Shown here one piece after another: positions 1 through 7,603 of a stretch of DNA of 64,000 nucleotides (position 1 is the stretch's first letter; each line of letters starts with the position of its first letter). The stretch is taken from contig CM016926.1 of the NCBI GenBank assembly GCA_006247105.1, positions 1,922,001 through 1,986,000 of the forward strand, in the 5' to 3' direction. The DNA comes from Giardia muris (taxonomy: Eukaryota > Fornicata > Diplomonadida > Hexamitidae). Below the pieces are notes generated by a model. That model was not told the DNA's origin. It did no database searches and saw only the letters and a program-made list of their open reading frames with translations. A program made the position numbers and the translations under genes.

Positions 1-625
1 GTGCCACAAGTGAGGGCAGAAGGAGAGAGATCGCGGAGGCATTCCGTCTCAGTGTGGAGAGGACCAGGGGAAGACTGCTGGAGCCTGTGGATTCCTGGAG
101 CATCCACTGGAGGATCATTGGAGATAACGACGCGTCGACCTCGGGTCCCAACGCACCGCAGATCCTGTCGGCACCGGCCTGGACGGCAGCCAGTAGGCGG
201 TCGGGAGGGTCGAGGGCCTGGAGGCCCAGGAGGCGTTCCAGAACGATCCCAACCCTCGAGTAGGCCTGGGTACAGACGTACGTGTCAGTCCATTCGTCGA
301 GCTGCAAGATAAGAATGTTCGAGAGGGGACCGACAGAGCCGTTGGAGACGTGAGCCTGAATGATGTCGACGAGCGACAGGATGGCCGCTGCAGACACGTC
401 TCCGGCCATGGCATCTGCAGACAGGCGGAGGATGCTCCGGAATCCGTCCAGCGCGAGGCCTACATCGAGGTACACGGCAGCCTCCCTGACGAGACCCGCA
501 TACTCTTCCAGCTCTGTCCAGATGCTCCCCGACCTTCCGGTTCGTGCCTGCTGGAGAACGTGGCGCGATATGCGAGCCACCACGCCCGGCCCGTTCAGCA
601 GGAAGAGTTCGGGGCCTGATGGCAT
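1..625 (-). CDS. Large helical protein, N-terminal fragment (copy A)
   Basis: Reading leftward from the ATG at 625, the frame stays open to the window edge and encodes the first ~208 residues of a protein equivalent to the 1030-residue product at 39185-42277. The only difference in this stretch (base 200) is synonymous. The gene is cut by the window boundary, so whether copy A is full length cannot be seen. The start lies in an AGTAAATG context, giving a short AT-rich run before the ATG. The protein is rich in leucine helices, as in HEAT/ARM-like scaffolds, but matches no family I recognise. It diverges from the ankyrin gene at 1380 across 754 bases. Confidence 0.85.
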   Translation of the reverse strand, partial: MPSGPELFLLNGPGVVARISRHVLQQARTGRSGSIWTELEEYAGLVREAAVYLDVGLALDGFRSILRLSADAMAGDVSAAAILSLVDIIQAHVSNGSVGPLSNILILQLDEWTDTYVCTQAYSRVGIVLERLLGLQALDPPDRLLAAVQAGADRICGALGPEVDASLSPMILQWMLQESTGSSSLPLVLSTLRRNASAISLLLPSLVA

Positions 626-1379
626 TTACTCCCGTCCTCGAGGCCACGTCGTGCTCCCATTTGTCGTCCTGATACTCTGCTGACCACACAATATGTGACA
701 CGCCTCCTGGTGCGAGGAGACCTCTGAGGCTATTCGGGCCTGCTCGGAAGCCCTTCCCTGGGGCTGAGCCTGGATAGAGGACGGCCAGGGACGATACAGT
801 CAGTTCTTACGCACCACATGGTGACTGCTCGTCACAGTGCTTGGGTGGAACTCGTGTAGTGACGATCTGCACACGAAGAAGTCGTTGGTTCCCGGCCTTG
901 CATCGTGGCAGGCCCTCCTCTACCATATGATACTGTCCCTCTTCTCAGAAGACCGCACGGCCCAAGGCGTCCTGAATGCCCCATCTCTCTCGTGATCACC
1001 CTCTGCTTGAAAGGAGACTTCGATGACTTCTGCAATGGCCTTGAGGCTCCTGTGGGGTCCGACACCAGCTGTGGAGCGGAAGCATCTGACTCCCAGGAGC
1101 CTCCAGGGCCAAGGGGGCGTGAGACGACGAGAGGTATTGAGAGGAAGGTGTGCAAGACGAGTCGACAGTCCGTTGTTCCGGGGATTGGAGGTCTGGAAGG
1201 GGGAAGAGACTGAGGATCAATGAGAGCTCATCCGGGGACGAGAGAACCCCGAGGAGAGCTGTGGGCCTCCCGTCCTCGGGGCAGGTCTTTGGTAGCGGTT
1301 GGATGCCCAGAGTGTCGGATGGTATGGGAGAGGGAGCTTCAGTGGAAGGCTGGTGAAGGTGGATGTTTGATGCTTAAAA
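626..1379. other. Intergenic spacer between divergent genes, copy A
   Basis: This 754-base divergent spacer is far longer than the few to ~120 bases usual between genes here. It is present almost unchanged in copy B (42278-43031), with two substitutions. ORFs here are short and lack protein-like composition. I see no tRNA and no convincing C/D-box pair: the one CTGA near 1086 is CAGA in copy B. The last bases before the ankyrin ATG (CTTAAAA) are an AT-rich initiator of Giardia type. The spacer probably holds the promoters of both flanking genes. Confidence 0.7.
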
Positions 1380-3410
1380 ATGCTTGTTACAGCTTTGATG
1401 GAGGCGGCCGGAAGAGGGGACCTCGAGGGCGTGAAAAGGAATCTCAATGAGGTTGGGGAGAAGAATGAATATGGCAGAACGGCCCTGATGTTGGCCATAA
1501 GAGGAGGCCACACCAACTGCATACCTTTCCTTAAGGAGGAAATCGGGATGCAGGATAATTGGGGATGGACCGCACTGATATTAGCAGCCTACAACGGCAA
1601 TATAGACTGCATTCCTCTACTTAAGGAAGAGCTTGGAAAGAGGGACAACGATGGCGTGACGGCACTAATGTATGCTACAGAGAAAGGTCACTTAGACTGC
1701 ATACGCCTACTTAAGGAGGAGATTGGGGTGCAGAATAATTGGGGATGGACAACCCTAATGAAGGCCGCAAAAGGAGGCCGCACCAACTGTATTTCCTCCC
1801 TCGAGAAGGAGATTGGGATGCAGAACAATTGGGGATGGACTGCATTGATGTGGGCTGCTTACTATGGTAAGACAGACTGTGCCCGCCTCCTCCTTTCAGA
1901 ATCGGGGAAGCAAACAACGAACAAATCATCTAGCTTCTTCTCCGGAACAACCGCTCTCATGATGGCAGCACACGAGAACTACCCTGAGATCGTTGGGCTC
2001 CTCCTCCCATACGAACAGGGACTAAAGGATTCTGAAGGCCACACAGCTCAGTGGTATGCATACAATAGTTTATGGAGAGGAGACTTCACCCAGGTCCGCA
2101 AGCTCCTCGAGAACGAGGGGACAGAAAGAGTTCCCCCTCCGAGAGAAGAATGTCTGCTTATGGCATCTGCAATCACCGGAGACATTGAGGGAGTCAGGAA
2201 GAACTTGGATCATGTTGGATATCAGGATCCGACCGGGATGACGGCCCTGATGCTGGCAGCAAGCTATGGCCACTCTGATTGCATCCCCTTCCTTGAGAAA
2301 GAGATCGGGATGCAGAACAACGATGGACGAACTGCGCTGATGTGGGCTGCCTACAATGGCCGCGTCGGTTGCATCACCCTCCTCGAGGAAGAGATCGGAA
2401 AGGAAGACAATGATGGAATGACAGCCTTGATGCTGGCTGCATCCAACGGAATGACAGGCTGTGCTCAGCTTCTTCTCACTGAAGTGGGGAAGCAGACGAC
2501 GAGAGAAGGGAATGGACTTCCCCCTGGAGCGACTGCTCTCATGCTCGCAGCCCACAATGACCATCCTGAAATCGTTGAGCTTCTCCTCCCATACGAACAG
2601 GAGCTGAAAGACGACAACGGCGAAACACCCTTGATGAAGGCTGCAGAGAAAGGCCATATCAGTTGCGTACTCATACTCAAGGCGAAGACCGAGGGGCAGA
2701 ACACTGGGGGACAAACGGCCTTGATGAAGGCTGCCCTCAATGGTCATAAGAACTGCGTCCGGCTCCTCCTCTCCGAGGCAGGAAGGCAGTCGGAAAAGGA
2801 GCGGAATGGGTTCCCTTCTGGAACGACCGCCCTCATGCTTGCGGCTCGCTACAACCACCCCAATGTCGTCAAGCTCCTTCTCCCATACGAACAGGGACTG
2901 AAGGATTCAAATGGCCATACGGCCAAGTGGTACGCGAATAATGACTCAAAGGGAGGCAACCGCTCCCGAGTCCGCAGGCTCCTTAGGAAGGAAGGCACGA
3001 TGCGCCTCCCTGCACCGCAGAACCCCGGTGATGTGCTCAGGCTTCGGGAGCGTATCACTGAGCTCGCTATCGAGAACGAGTTCCTTAAGAAGGATCTCTT
3101 CTCTTCCGACTACCCTCAAGAAGGGGCCGGAAAGGGACCGCTCCAACTGGGCCAGAAGATATCCTCTCTCGAGCAGCAGCTAGAGATGTACAAGGATAGG
3201 TATGATAACCTTCAGAAGACTTTGATCCAGAGAGTGCAGGAGGCTAAATCGACAACAATTTGCATTGTCTGCCTCACGAACCCGAAGGACACGCTCCTCC
3301 AGCCCTGTGGCCACCTCTGTGCCTGCTCCAATTGTGCAGAGCGGATCATGAACCAGACCTGCCCGTTCTGCAGGACTCCCATCGAGAGCGTCATCAAAGC
3401 ATACATCTGA
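1380..3410 (+). CDS. Ankyrin-coiled coil-RING protein (21.1-like)
   Basis: The protein has 676 residues. Two ankyrin blocks (about 1-240 and 250-560) are made mostly of 30-residue units with the core TALMxAA. A charged, coiled-coil-prone segment follows at about 575-625. A C-terminal RING-HC finger starts at residue 628, with CIVC, CGHLCACSNC and CPFC giving a C3HC4 pattern. RING fingers of this type usually act as E3 ubiquitin ligases, with the ankyrin part recruiting substrate; that role is inferred. The ATG at 1380 follows TTAAAA and is in the same position as in copy B. Residues 1-246 are almost identical at DNA level to the kinase gene at 43032, after which the sequences diverge. Several ankyrin units are near-identical in DNA. 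Confidence 0.93.
   Translation: MLVTALMEAAGRGDLEGVKRNLNEVGEKNEYGRTALMLAIRGGHTNCIPFLKEEIGMQDNWGWTALILAAYNGNIDCIPLLKEELGKRDNDGVTALMYATEKGHLDCIRLLKEEIGVQNNWGWTTLMKAAKGGRTNCISSLEKEIGMQNNWGWTALMWAAYYGKTDCARLLLSESGKQTTNKSSSFFSGTTALMMAAHENYPEIVGLLLPYEQGLKDSEGHTAQWYAYNSLWRGDFTQVRKLLENEGTERVPPPREECLLMASAITGDIEGVRKNLDHVGYQDPTGMTALMLAASYGHSDCIPFLEKEIGMQNNDGRTALMWAAYNGRVGCITLLEEEIGKEDNDGMTALMLAASNGMTGCAQLLLTEVGKQTTREGNGLPPGATALMLAAHNDHPEIVELLLPYEQELKDDNGETPLMKAAEKGHISCVLILKAKTEGQNTGGQTALMKAALNGHKNCVRLLLSEAGRQSEKERNGFPSGTTALMLAARYNHPNVVKLLLPYEQGLKDSNGHTAKWYANNDSKGGNRSRVRRLLRKEGTMRLPAPQNPGDVLRLRERITELAIENEFLKKDLFSSDYPQEGAGKGPLQLGQKISSLEQQLEMYKDRYDNLQKTLIQRVQEAKSTTICIVCLTNPKDTLLQPCGHLCACSNCAERIMNQTCPFCRTPIESVIKAYI
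1533..1846 (+). repeat. Near-identical ankyrin repeat units in DNA
   Basis: Units beginning near 1533, 1713 and 1803 share a ~40-base core encoding GMQ(D/N)NWGWT with only a few substitutions. They are spaced by multiples of 90 bases, so the protein repeat is exactly 30 residues, three short of the canonical ankyrin unit. Such DNA-level identity is a substrate for unequal recombination. The same units occur in copy B. Confidence 0.85.
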
Positions 3411-4136
3411 GACTTCCATATCTCACACTCCCCCTGTCTTCAACATCAACGAAGTGCGTGGAGTGCCTGGCTGGACACTCTCAACTCCCCGAGTTCTGGG
3501 AGTCGTGCTCCACCAGGACGAACGAAGGACGTGTGAATAGCTGAGGAGGAGCACCCTCGTCCCATGCCTCCAGTCGACCGGGGGCTGGAGGCTCCTTCGA
3601 CGGGGAGGCCGATGTGCTTGGAGCCCTTCGGTCCTCCTCCTCAGAGAAGGGAGAGGGGAAGAACCTGGAACGGTTACATCAAGCTGAAATCAGGAGCCAG
3701 TCCAAGAGGGAAGACCTTGTCGTCTTCCGCCTCGTCTTCTGCTGGAGGCCTTGCTCTGGAGTGAAGAGAGGTGAGCACAGGTCATAAGACCTTCTGCGGT
3801 GGCAGCAATCCGTCCGGAGGTGGTGCGTCATCTCCTTCAGTCAGAGTGTCTCTGTAGAGCCCGACCGACGTGCAAGAGCCGCTATCACGGGTCTCCTGAC
3901 CCCCTGGCTTCTCTCCTAAGAGTACAACTCGCAGAGATAAGGATCAGTTGCCACAGTTTATACACCTCGGCATTAGACGAAATACTGGAAGAACTATCAA
4001 AAGGGAAAAGGAAGAATGTCTGGTGTAGCTAAGGAAGGGACATCTCCACTGTAGAGGGTTCAGCCACTAAGGACTGGCTTCACTTCATAATATGGTGGCT
4101 TATAAATCAATCGCCTATTCACCTAGTACTACTTGG
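3411..4136. other. Intergenic region after the ankyrin-RING gene
   Basis: This 726-base stretch has no gene I can support. Bases 3411-3490 are unique to copy A, 3491-3905 are shared with copy B, and 3906-4136 are unique and more AT-rich. An 8-bp inverted repeat (GCCTCCAG at 3566-3573 with CTGGAGGC at 3585-3592) could fold as a hairpin with an 11-base loop. In copy B the first base differs, leaving 7 bp. One ORF across 3799-4032 begins with GTG and looks accidental. Confidence 0.6.
3491..3905. repeat. Right arm of duplicated locus, copy A
   Basis: This matches 45010-45424 at a constant offset of 41519, with about eight substitutions and no indel seen. The offset differs by 133 from that of the left arm because the unique C-terminal cassette is shorter in copy B. 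In copy B this arm starts one base after the TGA of the kinase ORF; in copy A it starts 80 bases after the stop. It ends after GACCCCCT, where the sequences diverge abruptly. Confidence 0.95.
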
Positions 4137-4535
4137 TTATTCGTCGGTGTTTCCCCGCACTATGCTGTTAAAGTAGTCTATGCACCTACAAATCTCGATC
4201 TCTGATTCACCAACAAGGTCAAGAGTGAGGTTGGTATGACCGGATCTCTTCGTGACATGGACTTGGACGTTGAACCGTTCGTAAAGCATGCGATGCAAGT
4301 CGGAGCTAAGGAGTTGTGTAAGATACTCTTTCGCTTCAGTGATATCTAGGGTCACAATCCGATGCTCCTCAGGGCAGAGTCCAAGCCTAGCGGCCACGGC
4401 CAGCGCCGCATGGTATTCACGAGGAATCCTATAACGGAGAGCTCGAGGGTAGATGAAGTTTGGGGTGTGTATTCTCAATGACGGGTGTAAGCCTTCTTTG
4501 GAGGACATCTCCTTGAATGCATAGCCGTTACCCAT
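4137..4535 (-). CDS. Small hypothetical protein, faintly KH-like
   Basis: The protein has 132 residues from the ATG at 4535 to a TAA at 4137. I do not recognise a family with confidence. The C-terminal half (about residues 70-130) runs helix, strand (VQVHVTKRS), strand (LTLDLVG), helix (EIEICRCIDYFNSIV), which resembles the order of a KH RNA-binding fold. The diagnostic GxxG loop is missing. No signal peptide or membrane segment is visible. It lies downstream of the membrane-tailed ankyrin gene on the same strand, 109 bases away. Confidence 0.6.
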   Translation of the reverse strand: MGNGYAFKEMSSKEGLHPSLRIHTPNFIYPRALRYRIPREYHAALAVAARLGLCPEEHRIVTLDITEAKEYLTQLLSSDLHRMLYERFNVQVHVTKRSGHTNLTLDLVGESEIEICRCIDYFNSIVRGNTDE

Positions 4536-4644
4536 CCGTACAAGCGGAGTGAACCGACGGTGTTGCTCAAGGCGCTGTTGGGCTAAGTAGACTGCGTGTT
4601 AGTAAGATTGGTCCCTCCTTTACATTTGCAGATAGAGTGACCGC

Positions 4645-6951
4645 CTACAAGGAGAGGCGTGGGACAGAGGTTAAGAGTACTAGAAGGAAGGCTGTCATAA
4701 GGGAGATGGTAACAATCAGCAGGTATACTAATTCCATGAGCTTGTTCGGAATGGGATCTGTAGTGGGAGTTAGGTCCTGGCCCGTAGGGCTTGCAAGAGG
4801 CGGTAATAATGCCGTTCCTTGTAAAGACATTGTTGGAGTGCTGCTAGAAGCCGTATTGATGTGCATCTCGGTTAGAATCGATGAGGGAGGTAGAGGCATA
4901 TGAATGGTCGACTGGCGATTGTCAAAAGAGTAATTACTTGCAGAGAAGGATGGGGTACCGGTACGGACGATACTAGGCTCTTCAGGGCGCAAGGAAACGA
5001 CTTGGCCGGTAGGATCGGCCGTATGCGGTGTTGCAAGGGGTATTGATTGCTCTGCAATAGAGAGCATTTGGGAACGCTCACGAATAGTACGCTCTGTTAA
5101 CATGAAATCCAAGAGGATCTTCTGCGTCTCGAGTATCCCGGAGATCTGCTCGTTATGTTTCCCTACGAGGCCACGAATTTCCCCGAACCAGTTGCAGATC
5201 GTATCGTATCTTACCTCGGTGCTATTGATCGCCGTATCAAGCCGCAGAAGGTGCTGCATGACGTTGGATAATGCCTCCTCGGTTACTCCAGTCTTCCGTA
5301 CGGAATGCGCTTTGGCCGTCCCTTCAAGCTCGCGAGTGATAGAAACCATTCCGGATGCTTCAGAGTCATCGGCACGGTACTCCGATAGGGTTCGGAAGGG
5401 AGAGGCATCGAAGTGGCCACTTTCCTCAGTTCTCTCGCTAATCGTCTTGCATGCGTCCTCATTGATAACAGAAGCAACAGGACCGTCGGGCTTGCTGATG
5501 TTCAAAAGCTTTGAGACAGTTGGCATAGCTGCTCGAGGTGTTGGAGTGGTCGTCCCACTACCTGTACTACGTACCTTCTCGGCAGACAGGCTACGAGAAC
5601 GAGATACTCGAGAAGGAGTTCGAGTAGCCGATTGAGAGGTCCGAATCTGGGCTGCCTTTGAGGGCAGGTCTTTAGGAATGGGTATCGCAATAGAGGGCTT
5701 TTGTCGTGTCGCGGGCTCTCTATTCGAAGGAGTGCTGTTTCTAAGCAGGAGATTGGCCACATGAGTCGATGTGGACTGGGGAGTTAAGTTATCTGGTGGG
5801 ATCGATCCTGTGGCACTAACCTGCGAATCAAACGCTGACGAAAGCCTAAAAGTACTGGCACGCTCCTTTGTGATGGAGACCGGCCCGTGCATAGACTCCG
5901 CTGTACTCTGAGAGTCCATGACAGCATCCAACACATTATTGAGTTCCATCCGTACGGTTGAAAGGCGATACGGATTCCCACCTTCGGGATTGGCAGAAGA
6001 AGCCATATGATGCTCAGAACTCAGCCGACGCCTGATACCCTCTGAGATGGAACGTTCCACAGAGGTCTCCTCCGCGTTGAATATCCCTTTAAGGAGAGGG
6101 GAGAAAGGAGACTCCTGAAAATAGTCCAAACAGCCATGACCATCGGCATCCAATACGTCCTTCTCAAACAAGTGCAAGAACTGGGCAACCCTTCGTGAAC
6201 CCGTCATGATGGCATACATGAGCGCCGTACGGCCCAGGTCATCCTTATTTGTTCGCTTCACGTTGTCCTTATGGTGTTCTCGGATATATACTATGTCATC
6301 TCGGACTGCCGCGCCAAACCAGGGCTCTTCCGTGACAAGCGGGTTGCTCTGGATGTTGTGAAGACGTTGGACATGCATAAGGAGTGTTCTCTTACAATCC
6401 TCTGCCGATACAGATGGGAATCCGTCCCTACTGGAATGAGGCCACAGGTTCCGGATCGTGTCAGGATCTAGATCGCCGAGCTCATAAGAGACGAGTACCT
6501 TCATGGCCTCAGTCGAGCCACTAATAGCGGCGATCAGAAGGGCTCCGACTCCGGCCACGAAGACCCCAGCGTCTCTTGCAAGCCTCTTATGCAGCTCGGC
6601 ATCGAACCCCACAAGGTGGGCAACGATCGATACATGGTTGCGAGCGGCTGCCTTCATAAGGGCAGTCATTCCCTGGTTATCCGACATCCCAGCCTCTTTT
6701 GGGGCCAAGATTTGCACAGCAGCGAAGCAACCGGCGTCGGCGGCAAACATCAATGCGGACCAGCCATTATCACACACGATGCGGGCCTCCTCGTCTACTA
6801 GGAACTCGACGGCTCCGACTGCCCCATGGCGTGCCGCGATCATCAAGGCTGTGTATCCCCCCTTCTCTGTCTTCGTCCCGATATGTTTCCCACGATGGTC
6901 GCGCAAAAAGGCGACGTCGTTACTCTTTGCGGAACTGAACCACTGAATCAT
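4645..6951 (-). CDS. Ankyrin protein with C-terminal membrane segment
   Basis: The protein has 768 residues. The N-terminus (WFSSAKSNDVAFLRDH) is typical of 21.1-type proteins. Ankyrin units occupy about 1-180, and another unit (GRTALMYAIMTGSRRVAQFL) lies near 240-265. A long serine/threonine-rich, probably disordered region spans roughly 310-520, and a helical stretch lies at 560-640. Just before the C-terminus is one hydrophobic segment of about 25 residues (LVYLLIVTISLMTAFLLVLL) followed by about ten residues, the layout of a tail-anchored protein with the ankyrin part in the cytosol. Ankyrin proteins of Giardia are usually soluble, so the tail is unusual. The ATG at 6951 diverges from the next gene across 6 bases. 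Confidence 0.88.
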   Translation of the reverse strand: MIQWFSSAKSNDVAFLRDHRGKHIGTKTEKGGYTALMIAARHGAVGAVEFLVDEEARIVCDNGWSALMFAADAGCFAAVQILAPKEAGMSDNQGMTALMKAAARNHVSIVAHLVGFDAELHKRLARDAGVFVAGVGALLIAAISGSTEAMKVLVSYELGDLDPDTIRNLWPHSSRDGFPSVSAEDCKRTLLMHVQRLHNIQSNPLVTEEPWFGAAVRDDIVYIREHHKDNVKRTNKDDLGRTALMYAIMTGSRRVAQFLHLFEKDVLDADGHGCLDYFQESPFSPLLKGIFNAEETSVERSISEGIRRRLSSEHHMASSANPEGGNPYRLSTVRMELNNVLDAVMDSQSTAESMHGPVSITKERASTFRLSSAFDSQVSATGSIPPDNLTPQSTSTHVANLLLRNSTPSNREPATRQKPSIAIPIPKDLPSKAAQIRTSQSATRTPSRVSRSRSLSAEKVRSTGSGTTTPTPRAAMPTVSKLLNISKPDGPVASVINEDACKTISERTEESGHFDASPFRTLSEYRADDSEASGMVSITRELEGTAKAHSVRKTGVTEEALSNVMQHLLRLDTAINSTEVRYDTICNWFGEIRGLVGKHNEQISGILETQKILLDFMLTERTIRERSQMLSIAEQSIPLATPHTADPTGQVVSLRPEEPSIVRTGTPSFSASNYSFDNRQSTIHMPLPPSSILTEMHINTASSSTPTMSLQGTALLPPLASPTGQDLTPTTDPIPNKLMELVYLLIVTISLMTAFLLVLLTSVPRLSL

Positions 6952-6957
6952 ATTTTA
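6952..6957. promoter_or_regulatory. Six-base AT-only divergent initiator
   Basis: Two divergent ATGs (minus at 6951-6949, plus at 6958-6960) are separated by six bases that are all A or T; with the codons the stretch reads CATATTTTAATG. If both starts are correct, each gene's core promoter must lie within the other gene's coding sequence or in this short AT run. Giardia promoters are known to be short AT-rich initiators that fire in both directions. Confidence 0.7.
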
Positions 6958-7590
6958 ATGGGACCGGAAGAACTTCCACGGGAGTTTGGTTCCATTTGGG
7001 AGGCATTGGCTGCGTTTAGCGACATCGGGATACGAGAGGGTGTAACATGGACGCACTGCCAGGTCGAACGCGGCAAGTACCTCGTCTACTGCAGCAAGCG
7101 ACGAAGCCCCATCACTCTGTCATCCCTCCGCCTCGATGCCAGACGTGCGCGAGCTGGGAAACCTATCCAGGGTTGTCCAATGTATTCCCTTCTTCAGAGG
7201 GAACCCAATGGGAGTGTCACGGTACTAGAGTCATTTACTCATTGTCATGGACCTCACCTCCTTTCCATAGACCGACTGCATAAGACGCAGGTCCATGGAA
7301 TGGTAGCACATATGACCCGTCGATCTCCCTTTGTGCCTGCCCGAGTCGTTTGGAGGCGTATTGGAACGCGGTACAAGACATTCGTCTCCAAGCCTGCAAT
7401 TGAGTATTGGAGAAGGGTATACTTCAGCGCGCACTTGAAGAACCGAGTTCAACAGGCGTCCGAAACTGCTACGGATAGTGTCGATGCTTCAACAAGGTTT
7501 CAGGCCATACTGGATAAACTTCTTAATCAAAAGACTATATCTCCAACGTTTGGGACTGAGGTCAAGAGAGAAGGGGAGGAGGAACTGTAG
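6958..7590 (+). CDS. Zinc-finger-like protein (WRKY/FLYWCH/FAR1 type?)
   Basis: The protein has 210 residues from the ATG after ATTTTA. An in-frame upstream start at 6826 lies inside the divergent ankyrin gene and is rejected. In the first 90 residues, WTHCQVERGKYLVYCSK is followed by GCPMYSL and then SFTHCHGPH. Strands with paired Cys and a closing H-x-x-H or H-x-H are reminiscent of the WRKY/GCM, FAR1 and FLYWCH group, which bind DNA and occur in transcription factors and Mutator-like transposases. No transposase catalytic core is visible and the classic WRKYGQK signature is absent. The gene ends 13 bases before the next ATG on the same strand. Confidence 0.6.
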   Translation: MGPEELPREFGSIWEALAAFSDIGIREGVTWTHCQVERGKYLVYCSKRRSPITLSSLRLDARRARAGKPIQGCPMYSLLQREPNGSVTVLESFTHCHGPHLLSIDRLHKTQVHGMVAHMTRRSPFVPARVVWRRIGTRYKTFVSKPAIEYWRRVYFSAHLKNRVQQASETATDSVDASTRFQAILDKLLNQKTISPTFGTEVKREGEEEL

Positions 7591-7603
7591 TCTGCGAAGA
7601 ATA

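Larger units (their letters stand above)
1..2119. repeat. Left arm of duplicated locus, copy A
   Basis: This stretch matches 41653-43771 in the same orientation at a constant offset of 41652. By eye there are five substitutions (200, 859, 1087, 1583, 2078) and no indels. It covers the 5' part of the large helical-protein gene, the intergenic region and the first ~246 codons of the ankyrin gene. Identity drops sharply at about 2119-2120, inside the ankyrin ORF. The left end lies outside the window, so the true length is unknown. Confidence 0.97.

Noticed and set aside
1020..1095. Possible C/D RNA in the shared spacer
   Set aside because: The C box is poor and the D-box CTGA near 1086 is CAGA in the other copy.
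3799..4032. ORF in the 3' flank of the ankyrin-RING gene
   Set aside because: It begins with GTG, spans the edge of the repeat arm, and its copy B counterpart has a different C-terminus; composition is not protein-like.
4536..4644. Possible H/ACA-like RNA ending at TCCTTTACATTT
   Set aside because: Only 8 of 12 positions match the Giardia 3' motif and no convincing hairpin or H box was found.
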